NCBI GenBank assembly: GCA_910589415.1
Contig: OU342631.1
Location: 56,510,598 to 56,574,597 of the forward strand
Length of the DNA stretch: 64,000 bases
Source of the DNA: Malachius bipustulatus
Taxonomy: Eukaryota > Arthropoda > Insecta > Coleoptera > Melyridae
Direction: 5' to 3'
A program made the translations under genes and the position numbers. Below are positions 44,001 through 56,000 of the stretch, piece by piece (positions within the stretch are counted from its first letter, which is position 1; every line of letters begins with the position of its first letter). The notes below the pieces were generated by a model, which was not told the DNA's origin, searched no databases, and was given only the letters and a program-made list of their open reading frames with translations.

Positions 44001-47000
44001 GAAATTTAAGTTTGGATAGAGGGAGAACGGAAGAGGTTGGTCGTACTGCCGAAAGTGTACCAAAGTATAAGAGAATCGATCCGACACCGTCGCGTGCGAG
44101 TTTTAAGTGTTGCATACCATCAATGATAAGGTTTGAATTTGAAAGTAGGTCACCAAGTTCGGTTAGACAGTGGTTAAGGCGCATGCGGTGGCGTCATCCC
44201 AAAAAGACTATAAATGGAGGTAAAGGACGCTTCAGGTTCATTTTTCGATCTAAATTGGGCAGATCATGTAGCTCGTCTACAAATTCGTGAATTAATATTA
44301 GTCCCTTGTGTAAGTATATAGATATTGTTATGGTGAAGTTATTTCTGTGAAAGATGCAGTCTTACGTAAGTAATCTTCTGAATTTAATTTTGGTCATTAT
44401 AACTAATATTCGCTTTCTTGTCTTTACAGACAAGGGACTTACTTACTACTAGATTTAGTTTTGGACTTACTTACTTATTATTGGATTTAGTTTTAAACTT
44501 ATTTTGGAGTTTCAAGTTCTAGAATGTTAGGTCCCGACTTCCAGTTTTGATTTTTAACTACTAATTTCCGATTTCCAGTTTTTGATTTCGATCTTTGAAT
44601 TTCTAAGTTTTAACTTTTGATTCCTGAATTTTAATTTCGAACTTCTAGTTCTGAGTTTTGAGTTCCAATTTTCAAACTTCTGATTTACACGAAAGTTTAC
44701 ATAAAGATTCGATCATGTGGAGGCTTATGTAGGTACCTACCTAGGTAGGTACACTAGCCTGTGTGAAAGGTGATATTTGTAGAAGCTTGGAAAAATAAAG
44801 AAGAGTGGTGGAGTTTAGTTTGGAGACATGGAAGGTTTCATCAGGCAGAGGTCCTAGCACTTTGATATTTGGTCGTCACAAGGTAGCAGGGAGAGCAGTC
44901 CAGCTCATCCGGCACCTGGAGCACCAACCAAGGGGTGCTAACACCAGCACAAAGGCAGTTCCAGTAACCATGCCGGCCTATGCTTTGATCATCGCGCTTA
45001 ATTAGGTTAGAGGAACCTTAGTTCGTCAGTTTTGAGATGGAGTTTTGAATAATAAGGTATGTCTTTATGAGTGAATAAACTTTTGCTATTTTCCGATAAT
45101 CAAGAAAATTAAATAAATTCAAGTACAGTGTTTAATTGATTTCATCACCTATGACTTTCTAAGTGAATTTGATTTTTGATAATATGTTATGAACTTTTAT
45201 TGTGGTCAACAAGTGACTAATGTAATGGTTATGTGTAAAAATAATTTATTAAAGTTATCGTATGTGTTTAGGATTTCGAGTTAGAGATGATCATTTTCTA
45301 AATTTGTAATGGTTATGTGTAAAAATAATTTATTAAATTTATCGTATGTGTTTAGGATTTCGAGTTAGAGATGATCATTTTCTAAATTAAATTTTGAATT
45401 TCAGATTTTGTAGGTAGATACCTGTTTTTATATTGAAACTTTTGCTTAAGATAAATTTAAATTTTTGAGAAATAACTTCTGATTTAACTCGGAGTTCTAT
45501 TCAGAATCATACCTATGTGTTATAGTTTAGAAATTGTTTAATAGAATTTGAACTTTAGAAATTTTTATCTGAACTATTGAAATGATATAGGTACCTATTT
45601 TGAATTTTAGTCATGTAAGTTTGATATCTTTGGTAATAAGGTAGTATTTATGTTTGAAGGTTTGAATCAGGATTACTGATTTTGATTATTAGATTTATTG
45701 TTTAGGTATAAGATCTATTGGTGATTACCAGCCTTGTCTATTGTACTGATGAAATTGATTTTAATAAATCTTTGTATTAAAATTCAACAATTTTAGAGTA
45801 TTGAGAATCAACCCTCCTCATGTTCTTTTAAATTATTTATTCAATCAGTAGAGTAACATCAAGAATAAGGCGATATATCCTGGTATATTTTGGTGAGGTT
45901 TATTAATTTTTGGTTATTGTGTTTAAAATTGTTAGGAGTTACTACGGGTCCAGTCTGGTTCGGTGAATGCTGGATTTTCCAGAGGAAGGCCACATTTATC
46001 TGTCCCGGGCTGGATAATCACAACGAACCTTTTGGTGAAGTTTGGTTTTGGTTTGATACTTTGGAAATTTTAGACGATCACTTTTCAAAATTTAAAATTT
46101 ATTTTTCTTCCGACATTTAGAATATTTGGGTGGGGCATTCGAAATTTGATATGTCCTACTCGACAGGCCAATGTGGCTAATGTTACAAATTTGCCTAGTC
46201 ACATTGAGATCTGTCAATAGCCACCTCCTTTTTGGGGTTAAGGTAAGTGAATTATTTTTTTTATTAATCAACTTTTTGAGTGGGAGTAAGCGAGGGGGAG
46301 GAAGGCTCCAAGCGGTGCGTGACCAGGATAAATCAATCTCCTTATTCTTTTTTCGAAAACTTTCTCAAACTTTGAGAAGAATTAATGAACATGAGGTGTT
46401 GGTGTTTTCATAATTTTTGAAAAAAAAAAGGGACTTTTTCAAAATTTAGACAAGTAAAGACAAATACCTTTCTTAGTTGCGTAAAGTTTACAGATGGACT
46501 AAAACCAAAAGGTAAGGTTTGAAATTTTCAACGAAGGACTTCGAGGGAATTCAGACCTGTGGTATTTGAGTCCGTGTTGTTTTCTTTTTGACGTTTCAGC
46601 TTTTTAGGTTCCAGCCCAGACGGTGTGGTAAACCTGAAGATGTGGTTTTCGAGTTCGATAATTTTTTTAATTTTTCAGCTTAGGTGGAGTTACAGATAGA
46701 ATCAGCAACAATCTGATTTTTGAAATTTTGGTTTTGGATAATTCTGTTAGGTCAGGTCAAGTCAACTAAGAAAAGGAACGACAATTTTCGTTTTCTTTGT
46801 TTCAGGTAAAGTTGGTTGAAAAGTCTTGTTTGAGAATTTTGAGGCAAAAATTTTTTTTGAGATAAATAGTGAAAATGGATTTCATTGAGGAAAATACTAC
46901 AGTCGGTTTTGAGGTCGTTGATCTCAAGGTAGATGAGATTAAGTATGAAATTTTATTAAGAGGAGAAGTTCCACATTGGAACGGAAATTATAGGCGTACA

Positions 47001-50000
47001 CAATTAAGTCAACTTTTGAGAATAAATGGAGGAGTCACTGTGACTATCTCTCCTTTTGATTTTAATGAGGATTTGAGTCAAGTTTTGGATTCTATTTTGG
47101 ATATGACTGAAATATTGCACGATGAGGTAATTATTTCCCCTCAGTCTAATGTAGCTAGGAGATTTTCTTCGAGGTTAGCTCATTTGTTACGAAGAATAGA
47201 CAGGATGAAGGTCACTTCCGATGTTCAGACTGCTAGTCGAGATCAGGTTAGAGCAGATGCTCTACGATTGCGAGGCGATTTTAAGAAAAAAATTGTCGGT
47301 GAGGTAGTCAGTTCAAGAACAGAAATCCCACAAAGATCGCAGGCCTCTCTTTTAGATCAAGCATTTGATAGGTTATCTTGTCATAATGCTTCACCTACTC
47401 ATGAAGATAATCTTCATACGGTTTCGAGAGTCCCTTCGAATCTTCCAGAAGATCTATCGTTAAGAAGGTTAGGCTTAAGAAGCCATAACACCAATCCGTT
47501 TTTAGATTGTGATCAGGTACCCTTTGACTATGATAATCAGGCACATTCAAGCAGTTTTGTACCCCCAGTGAGAAATCCATCACCCACTTTCTCACAGTTT
47601 AGTCTCAATTCTCAAGTCCCATCCATCCAGTTAGTGGCGCCTATAGATAAGGTCATCCCGGTGTATAAATGGGGATTATGTTTTACTGGTAAAGAAAAGG
47701 GAATTGAAGTTATAAAATTTTTAGAAAGAGTTCGTGAACTTAGTCAAGCTAGGGGAGTCCCCCTTGATACAGTTTTTAATAGTGCAGTCGATTTATTTAA
47801 GGAACCAGCTCTCTCATGGTTCCGAAGTATTAAGTATCAGTTGAGGTCTTGGCGAGACTTGGAGGCAAGAATTGGTAATACTTTCATCCCTCCAAATTAC
47901 GATGAAGAACTCCTAGAGGAGATTCGCTCCTTTAGGCAAAGGAATAATGAAAATGTCGTTACGTTTATTGCAAATTTAAGGATGAAGTTTTCACACCTTT
48001 TAAATCCAATTTCTATTCCGGAACAGTTGAAGATAGTTAGGAGAAACCTCCTACCCGATTTGAATTCGAAGTTATGTTTGTTTGATCTGGTTTCCTATGA
48101 GCAGTTAGAATGTCTATGCAGGCAGATCGCGAAGAATTCGGTGATAATGAGTGGAGTAGAGGGTAAGGTCCGTGTAGGTAGACCCCAAGCAGCACCTGTG
48201 GGAACGACAGCTAGGGAAGCGAAGGAAATCCCAAAGGTTAAAGTAGAGACCTCTCGTCCACCTTTTCCTCCCCGAAGATTTGCGAATGCCCCAAATCAGT
48301 CGATGAAGAAGTCAGACCGACCCCCAGTCAGCTCTTTTTCCTGTTGGAATTGTGACCAGGCGGGTCATTCATTTAATTTTTGTCCACATCCACTTGAGAA
48401 ATTTTGTTTTTCGTGCGGTTTGAAAGGAGCAATAGCGCCTTCTTGTCCCCGATGTCATCATTCAGGGAAAGATAACCAGGAAGCAGTTGAGTCCAAAGAC
48501 GTTAAGAAGGTGGTGGATTGTCCAGAAACTCGGGAGTCGAATTTAGGTAAAGAAAGTTCTAAGGCAGATTCAAAAAACGAGTCGGCGAGAGAAGATTTTG
48601 GCGCGACTTCCCTCGAGTTTCGAAGACGCCAACCAGGTCCAGAATCAGGTGCGATTCCGAAGAGACGTTAGAATCGAGACAGGTGAACTCGAACCTTTCT
48701 AAGCAGATCAGTCCAGTTTTTGAGAGTAAAGATGCAGATAATAGACCGTATATCTCTATTGAGTTGGAGGGTTTTGAGATTCTAGCTCTGGTTGACACTG
48801 GGGCAAATATTTCCATCTTAGGTGCAGGAACTGAGTCGATTTGGGAACTATTGGAGTCCAATCGAGTTGTTAAAGATAAATTACCACGAGTGACCGTAGC
48901 AAACGGACAGCCACAAACAGTTCTAGGTACTGTAATTTTGCCTATTTGTTTTGAGGATAGGTTGATTGAGTTAGAATTTACAATTATCCCTACTATATCC
49001 CACGCTGTTATTTTAGGTTCTGATTTTTGCAAGCAGGTTGAGTTGGCTATCGATTTTAAAAATCAAGTTTTCGACATTAATGAGATTACAGGAGAGACTC
49101 CAAATTTAGGCACTTATCTTGAGGAGTTGTCAGAGGAACAACAGTTGGTTTTAGATAAAGTGATAAAGCAGTACGAATTACTTGCTTCGAAAGCTCCCGG
49201 TCGTACGAGTGAAATTACACATTTCATAGATACAGGTTCAGCTAGACCCGTGAAGCAGAGGCAGTACCCTCTGTCTCCTGCTATCACCAAATTTTTACAT
49301 CAAGAAGTAGATTCAATGTTAAGAGATGGAGTTATAGAGGAAAGTAATTCAGCTTGGTCAAGTCCTGTTTTGATGGTTCCAAAAAGTGACGGTACCTACC
49401 GTATGTGTTTTGATGGTCGTAAGATCAATGAGTTGACTGTTAAGGATTCCTACCCACTACCGTTAGTAGATAGTATTTTGAGTAAAGTAGCTGGGTCTAC
49501 TTATCTATCTTCGATTGATTTAACAAAGGCGTTTTGGAATATTCCCTTGGAGGAAACCTCCAAGCCCAAAACGGCGTTTCAAGTTCATGGTCGAGGTCTT
49601 TTTCAGTTTAAGGTTATGCCTTTTGGGTTGTGTAATGCCGCACAGACACAACAACGGTTAATGGACCACCTATTTAGGGGTACTAAGTTTGAAGATCGAG
49701 TTTTTACTTATTTGGATGACATTATTTGTGTGTCCAATTCGTTCGAGGAACACATTGCTCTTCTTGCTGAAGTGTTGGAGATTCTCACTAAAGCCGGGTT
49801 GAAAATCAACCTGGATAAGTGTAAGTTCTGTAGAGATTCGTTATCGTTTTTGGGTTATGTGGTAGATAGGAAAGGTCTAAGGACCGATCCAGGAAAAGTT
49901 CAGGCTATTGTTGATATGCCATCACCTAAAACTACCACCGAAGTTAGAAGAGTAATTGGAATCCTCCAATGGTATCGAAAGTTCATCCCTAATTTTTCCA

Positions 50001-53000
50001 CCGTGTCTGAGCCAATTACATCGCTTATTAAGGGTCGTAAGAAACACACTCCAGTTATTTGGACGGAAGAAGCCGAAGAGGCTTTCCAAAGTCTTAAGGA
50101 ATTGTTGGTTTCAGCTCCCATTTTAGTCAAACCGGATCCCAACCTACCTTTCTTCATTCAGACGGATGCAAGTGACGTAGGGGTGGGGGCCATTTTATAT
50201 CAAGTTAAGGATGATTTTGAGCACCCTATAGCTTATGCTTCTAGAAAACTTCTCAAGACTGAGAAGAAAAATTACACGGTTACAGAGAAGGAGTGTCTTG
50301 GAGTTATTTTTGGTATTGAAAAATTTAGGTGTTATGTCGAGGGCACAGAGTTTACAGTTGTTACTGACCATGCCAGCCTACAATGGCTGTATAAAATTAA
50401 AGATCCAGTCGGCAGAATTGCTAGGTGGACAGTCAGGTTGAGTGGATTTAAGTTCAAGGTTGTCCATCGTCCCGGTAAGAATTTGGTAATGGCTGATTTT
50501 CTGTCCAGACATATTTCTTTGATTAATGGTAAATCTTTTACACCAGACACCTGGTATGTTGAGATGATTAATAAAGTCCGCTGTAACCCAGCGAAATTTC
50601 CAGATTTTGACGTTAAGGATAATATTTTGTATAAACATATTAGGCCAAAACACGACATCCAGTCCAATTTTTCAGACTGGAAAATAGTAGTTCCAACTGA
50701 GAATAGGAAAGAGGTTTTTGTTGAGTGTCATGATCATCCGACTTCAGCTCATTTAGGTATTTCAAAGACGTTGGCAAGAATTTTGGAAAATTATTATTGG
50801 CCAGGAGTAAAGGAGTCAGTGAGACGTTATGTTAGATCATGTGAGACTTGTGGTGCCCACAAATCCACAAATCAATCTCCAGCTGGTTTAGGAGGAAATC
50901 AGCGTAAAGTTGACTTTCCGTTTCAGTCTATTTCTTTAGATTTTATGGGACCTTTCCCAAGATCTAAATCAGGAAATACCCAATTGTTAGTTATTACCGA
51001 TTCTTTCACCCGATTTGTCATAGTAAAACCCCTTCCTAAGGCCACTTCGGCCAAGGTCGTGAAAGTTTTGGAGAGAGAAATCTTTTTGGTTTATGGAACT
51101 CCAGAGGTCGTGTGTTGTGATAATGGTAGTCAGTTCAGGTCTAGAGAATTCAAAGAATTAATGAAGAAGTACCAGATTCCTAAGATCTGGTATAATCCCA
51201 GTTACCACCCCCAGGTTAATCCAACCGAAAGGGTGAATAAAGTTTTGGGGAGTGCTATAGCGTCATATATTAAAGATGACGATCATCGAACATGGGACGA
51301 ACATATTTTCGAGATTGCTCAGGCAATTAATACCTCGGTACATGAGTCCACAGGGTACTCACCCTCTTTTTTGGTTTTTGGACGTTACACACCAGTGAAT
51401 GGTAGTTTTTATAAGGATGTTGATTATAGTTCTTTTGACCCAGTCGATTTTTCCAATCGACTTAAATGGCAGTCCGAGGTGAGCAAAGTTCCTAAACTTT
51501 TTCCACAAATCCAGGAGAAAATTAGAAAATCTTTTGAGAAAAATGTTAAGAGATATAACCTTCGTAGGCGAGAAGTTAATTATCAGGAAGGTGATAAAGT
51601 GTGGAAGAAAAACTTCGTTCTTTCCAAAGCGGTTGATAAGTTTTCTAAGAAATTAGCTCCGAAGTATGTCCCGGCTATGATAAAGAAAATTAAAGGTACT
51701 GGTAAGGTTGTTGTTCTTTCAGATCTGTCAGGAAAAATCCTGGGAGATTTTCACGTAAGTGATATTAAACCATTTGTTGAGATCCAGAATAGCCAGTGTT
51801 AGTGTAGAGCGCGCTTTAGGGGTGACCTAGTTGTGTTGTATTCAAGTTGGCGCCCCTAGTGTAAAGCTCCGTTCACACGCAAAGGCGAAATACATCCTAT
51901 TTGTTTGTAGTTTGAGAGTTTAGAAGGAATTCGTTTGGTGTGTCAATAGTAAGTTTTTCAGTAAATTTAGTTACGGTTTTTGAGAAAAAGTAAAGGTTGT
52001 TTAGAGTCAGGAGTCTTTGTAGAGGTTGAGTCGAGTTTAGAGAAAATCCTTTTATAGGTACTTAGGTTAAAATAATTTGAGACTGATAACGTTAGCGTAC
52101 AAATTAAATAAATTTAGCTAACCTACCAGTAATTGTTGTTGAGGTAGAGGTTGAGTTACACTTTAGTCATGGCCAGACTAATTTGTAAAATATTTTTAAA
52201 CGGTCGCGTTAGAGCCCCATGCAAATAAGTGAGCTACGTGACTAGGCGTTGGGTTGAGTTGATTTAGGTGAGTTCTTAATTGAAAATTTCGAGTTCTGTT
52301 AGAGTTGATAATTGGCATAATCTAAATATAAATCTGAGCTGTTATCATCCTAACAGTAACTTTCAGGAACGATCCGTTGAGTAGAGTTGAGAATTGAGGT
52401 AGTTATAAAACTTTTAGGTTGAGATCTTGAATAAAAAAAAAACCTCCTGATGATAAAAATCTTTTCCATTCCTTTGATTAAGGTTAAGTCGAGGCAATAT
52501 TTTTAGCTAGAGTTTGAGATTCAATAAGTACAGTTAGTTGAGATTTAAGAATTCTTTCAGTTGACACATTATCTCGAATATCTTTGATGGTGTTTAATTT
52601 TGGCGGAACAACATTAACCGGGTGGTTAATGAGTTATGATTGGAAATTAACTATACAGATTTTGACAAGAAATTTTGAGTTTTAAAAGTCTCTTCATTTG
52701 TAAGAACTTTTCAAGTTTGCTCTTTTAAGAACATTTGAGTAGTGTGACATTTCAAAGTAAGAATATTTCTCTTTGAAAATTTTTATTTCCTTGACATTGA
52801 GTTAGAGTTCGTTGGTAAGTAAAACCACATATAGGTCCAACGGTTGAGATTTGATTTTCTTTTTGAAAATTTTATTCTTTGAGATAGAGTTCATTGGTAA
52901 GTAAAACCACTTCATAGGTCCAATGATTGAGATTTGGTTTCTCGTTTGAAAATTTTCTTTAGACAATGACAACATCTTTGGGGTTATTTTTGGTACTTTC

Positions 53001-56000
53001 CACCCTGGTGTTACCTAAAGAGAAAGTATCCAGCCATTTTTGAAAATAGGTCCAGTGGCTGATTTCTTGTATATATTTCTATGCGCTTCTTTCCTTTCTT
53101 TTTTCGCTGTTTACGGCACACATATAAGTTCGTCTTTAATCTTTTTCTATCTCTTTCAATCTAAATTTATAATAATTCATTTCTTCATAGCGGGTGAACG
53201 AACCACTTTGCACCATATACCATTTCGACATTTAATCTCTTTAGCCCTTTTTAAAGTAAAATATGCATAATCCGTTTGAGGAGAACCTTAAATAAATGAA
53301 AGGAATACTCCTATATACCATCCCTTTTGGGCAATAATTTATAATATTCATTCCAGTTATGAATGACAGTTATCCTGTCACCAGATCCATCCCGGCAAAA
53401 CTTTTCGATTTGTTGGTCGAACCTCAACATCTATAAACGGTGTAACCTGCCATTAGACCCATCTCGGTAAATCAGGATTCTCTTGGACTTCTCCATCCAT
53501 TTAAGGTTGGATCCAATTTTTTTTTGGTCCTTCAAATATTAATTCAGTTTGGAAAATCATTTCCGATTTCTTTTAAGTAAAGTAGGGACTTTACTCCCTA
53601 TATTTTGACGTCGAGTTCCACCTTGATCAACATAATAGTATAATTCTGAAGGTCTAACACATTTGTGTGAGTTTTAGGGTAATAGTTTGGATTTGAGATA
53701 GTTTTGAGTCTTTGAGTTTAGGTGTCTGGGTAAGTCTCGACGGGTTCTTGAGTAAGAATGGCCGCACAGTTCCAGTACCACTTTGAGTCATTCAGTAGAG
53801 AAATTTAGTGACGTAGGTCTCAGTAGAGGAAAATCTTGGAAAATTAAATCTGTCTTACTACTGATACTTAGCGTTCGCGTTAATTAATTTTGAGAAATAA
53901 AATCCGAGTTGGAGTTTCAGAATTTCATCTATTCTTGTGCTTTTGATAACCACTTGACTGAATCTTGTTGAATAATTTGGACGTTTTTGGAAAACAATTT
54001 TGACATTTTTGAGTATAGATCATTTAGATATCCCGATTTTGATATTTTTGAGTATAGATAATTTAGATATCCCGATTTTGACATCTTTTGAGTATGAATA
54101 TCTTCGATATTTCGGTTTTGACATTTTGAGGTATGAATAATTTTGATTTGGAGGTATCCAGATCAAAATACTTTGAGTATGAACAATTTTGACATTTAAC
54201 CCGATTTAGACGTCTTGGAGTTTGAGGTGTAAGTAGAACTCTTAGATTTGAAATTTCTTTAGGCTTTTCTAGGTAGAAATTTAGTTTTGGCTTTTTTAGA
54301 TTTCTCTATGATTTCCTTTGTTAGGAATCATATTTCACTCCAAAGTCGTTAGGACGTTATTCTTAACTAACTAACGATCAAGGAAACCTTTTAGCTTTTG
54401 ACGTTAAATCTCTAGTCGCAGGGAAACGCACTAGAGGGGTGTATTTTGGCATTTCCGGCCTCATAAGCGGAGAATTGCCCTGTCGTCTAGTCAGCTGCTT
54501 AGCCCCCAGCTGATGAAGTAGGTGGTATTGTCTGGCGACATACCGACCATAGGGGCCGAATCTTTATGTCTTCGTCATCCTGGCAGTATTGCCAACTCAC
54601 GAGTTTCGGTCACTGAATTTCCTTGAGGTGTTCAGGCAGACCCAACTCCTTGATTTTTTTTGTGTGTAGGACGAAGTCGGTAATCGATTGACGACAGCCG
54701 GAGTTTCTCTAATGGAGAACTCTGTTTCACATAATTTTAGTTTTATTTTAGGATGAGTATGGTGGTGGAGGTTATTGGTTCTGGTATAGTCTGTTCAACC
54801 AGAGGTTAGGGAAAATATTTAGCTTTCTTTTGAAAAATCTTTAGTTACAAGGTAGTGTACTAGAGGGGTGCATTATGTCATTTCCAGCCTTATAAATGGA
54901 AAGGGCCTGCTGTTTAGTCAGTTGTGGAGCCCCGACTGATGAAGTAGGAGGTATAGTCACGTGACATGCCAACCACAGGGGCCAATTATTTGAGCTTCGC
55001 TACATAGGCAAATATTGCCACCATAAGAGTTTTGTCCTTTTGAGTCCCTTTGTGTTCTCATAAGACTCAACTTATTTTGATAAGTTATGTGTAGAGCGGA
55101 GTTAGTTTCCGAATAACGGCAGTCAGGTTTTCCTTTTGGGAGCCTGTTTAACCTAGTTTTAGTAACCAGAGTCCTACTGACGGTTTCCGAGGTCAGGGCT
55201 CGCCCATATTGCTTTGTGTTTGAAACATGGAGTGTTTAAAACTTGTTCTTTCTGTCTTTTCTTTCGGTTTGTTGGGATTTGTTGATTGTTGATTCGAGAG
55301 GAGTTCTCTCGGAAAAGTTTCTTGTGGAGACTTTTCCTTCCTTTTTACAAGGGGGGGGTGTGCAGCGTGCCTTGCACGCTACATTTTCTTTTTCAAAATT
55401 TTGATTCTCGATTTAGAATATTTTTATAAAGTTCAGAAGAGTTATGATTGACTGTACATTTTTGCTGGTGTAAGAGGCTGTATTAGGCAAAGATCACGAA
55501 CGAACATCTGGCAGCTATTAAGAAATTCCTGCTTTTGTTATTTGAGTAAGACGTAGAAAACATGTCTGGTCGATTTTCTGTCCCGGTTCTAGGTTTTCAG
55601 AGTTTGAAAAGTATATCATCTTATGCGAATTAATTTTCCGCGTCTAACGAGACCACTCTCATCTTGCTACTCTAGATTTCCGATTAGTTATCCAGATAAA
55701 ACCTAAAATATTATTTCTTTGGGTGTGGGTTAAAAAACAGGAAAAGATAGTTGAGAAGACCCATAAAGAAACATATAAAAAAAACTTGCATTTCGTTCTG
55801 AGACACGACAGGCCTCGAGTATATGCGGATTCACGATTGTGAAATTTAAGTTTGGATAGAGGGAGAACGGAAGAGGTTGGTCGTACTGCCGAAAGTGTAC
55901 CAAAGTATAAGAGAATCGATCCGACACCGTCGCGTGCGAGTTTTAAGTGTTGCATACCATCAATGATAAGGTTTGAATTTGAAAGTAGGTCACCAAGTTC

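Noticed and set aside
43819..44290. ORFs of 65-121 codons on both strands near 44000, exactly repeated at 55659-56130
   Set aside because: They are identical only because they lie in the two LTRs of one young element. They lack domains and overlap on opposite strands.
53040..53270. Hydrophobic 76-codon ORF considered as an env remnant of the giant element
   Set aside because: It is too short, has no cysteine pattern or surface domain, and its hydrophobicity follows from T-rich DNA.
54500..54945. CTGATGAAGTAGG blocks considered as hammerhead cores
   Set aside because: No GAAA box or pairing stem II follows at the required distance in either copy.
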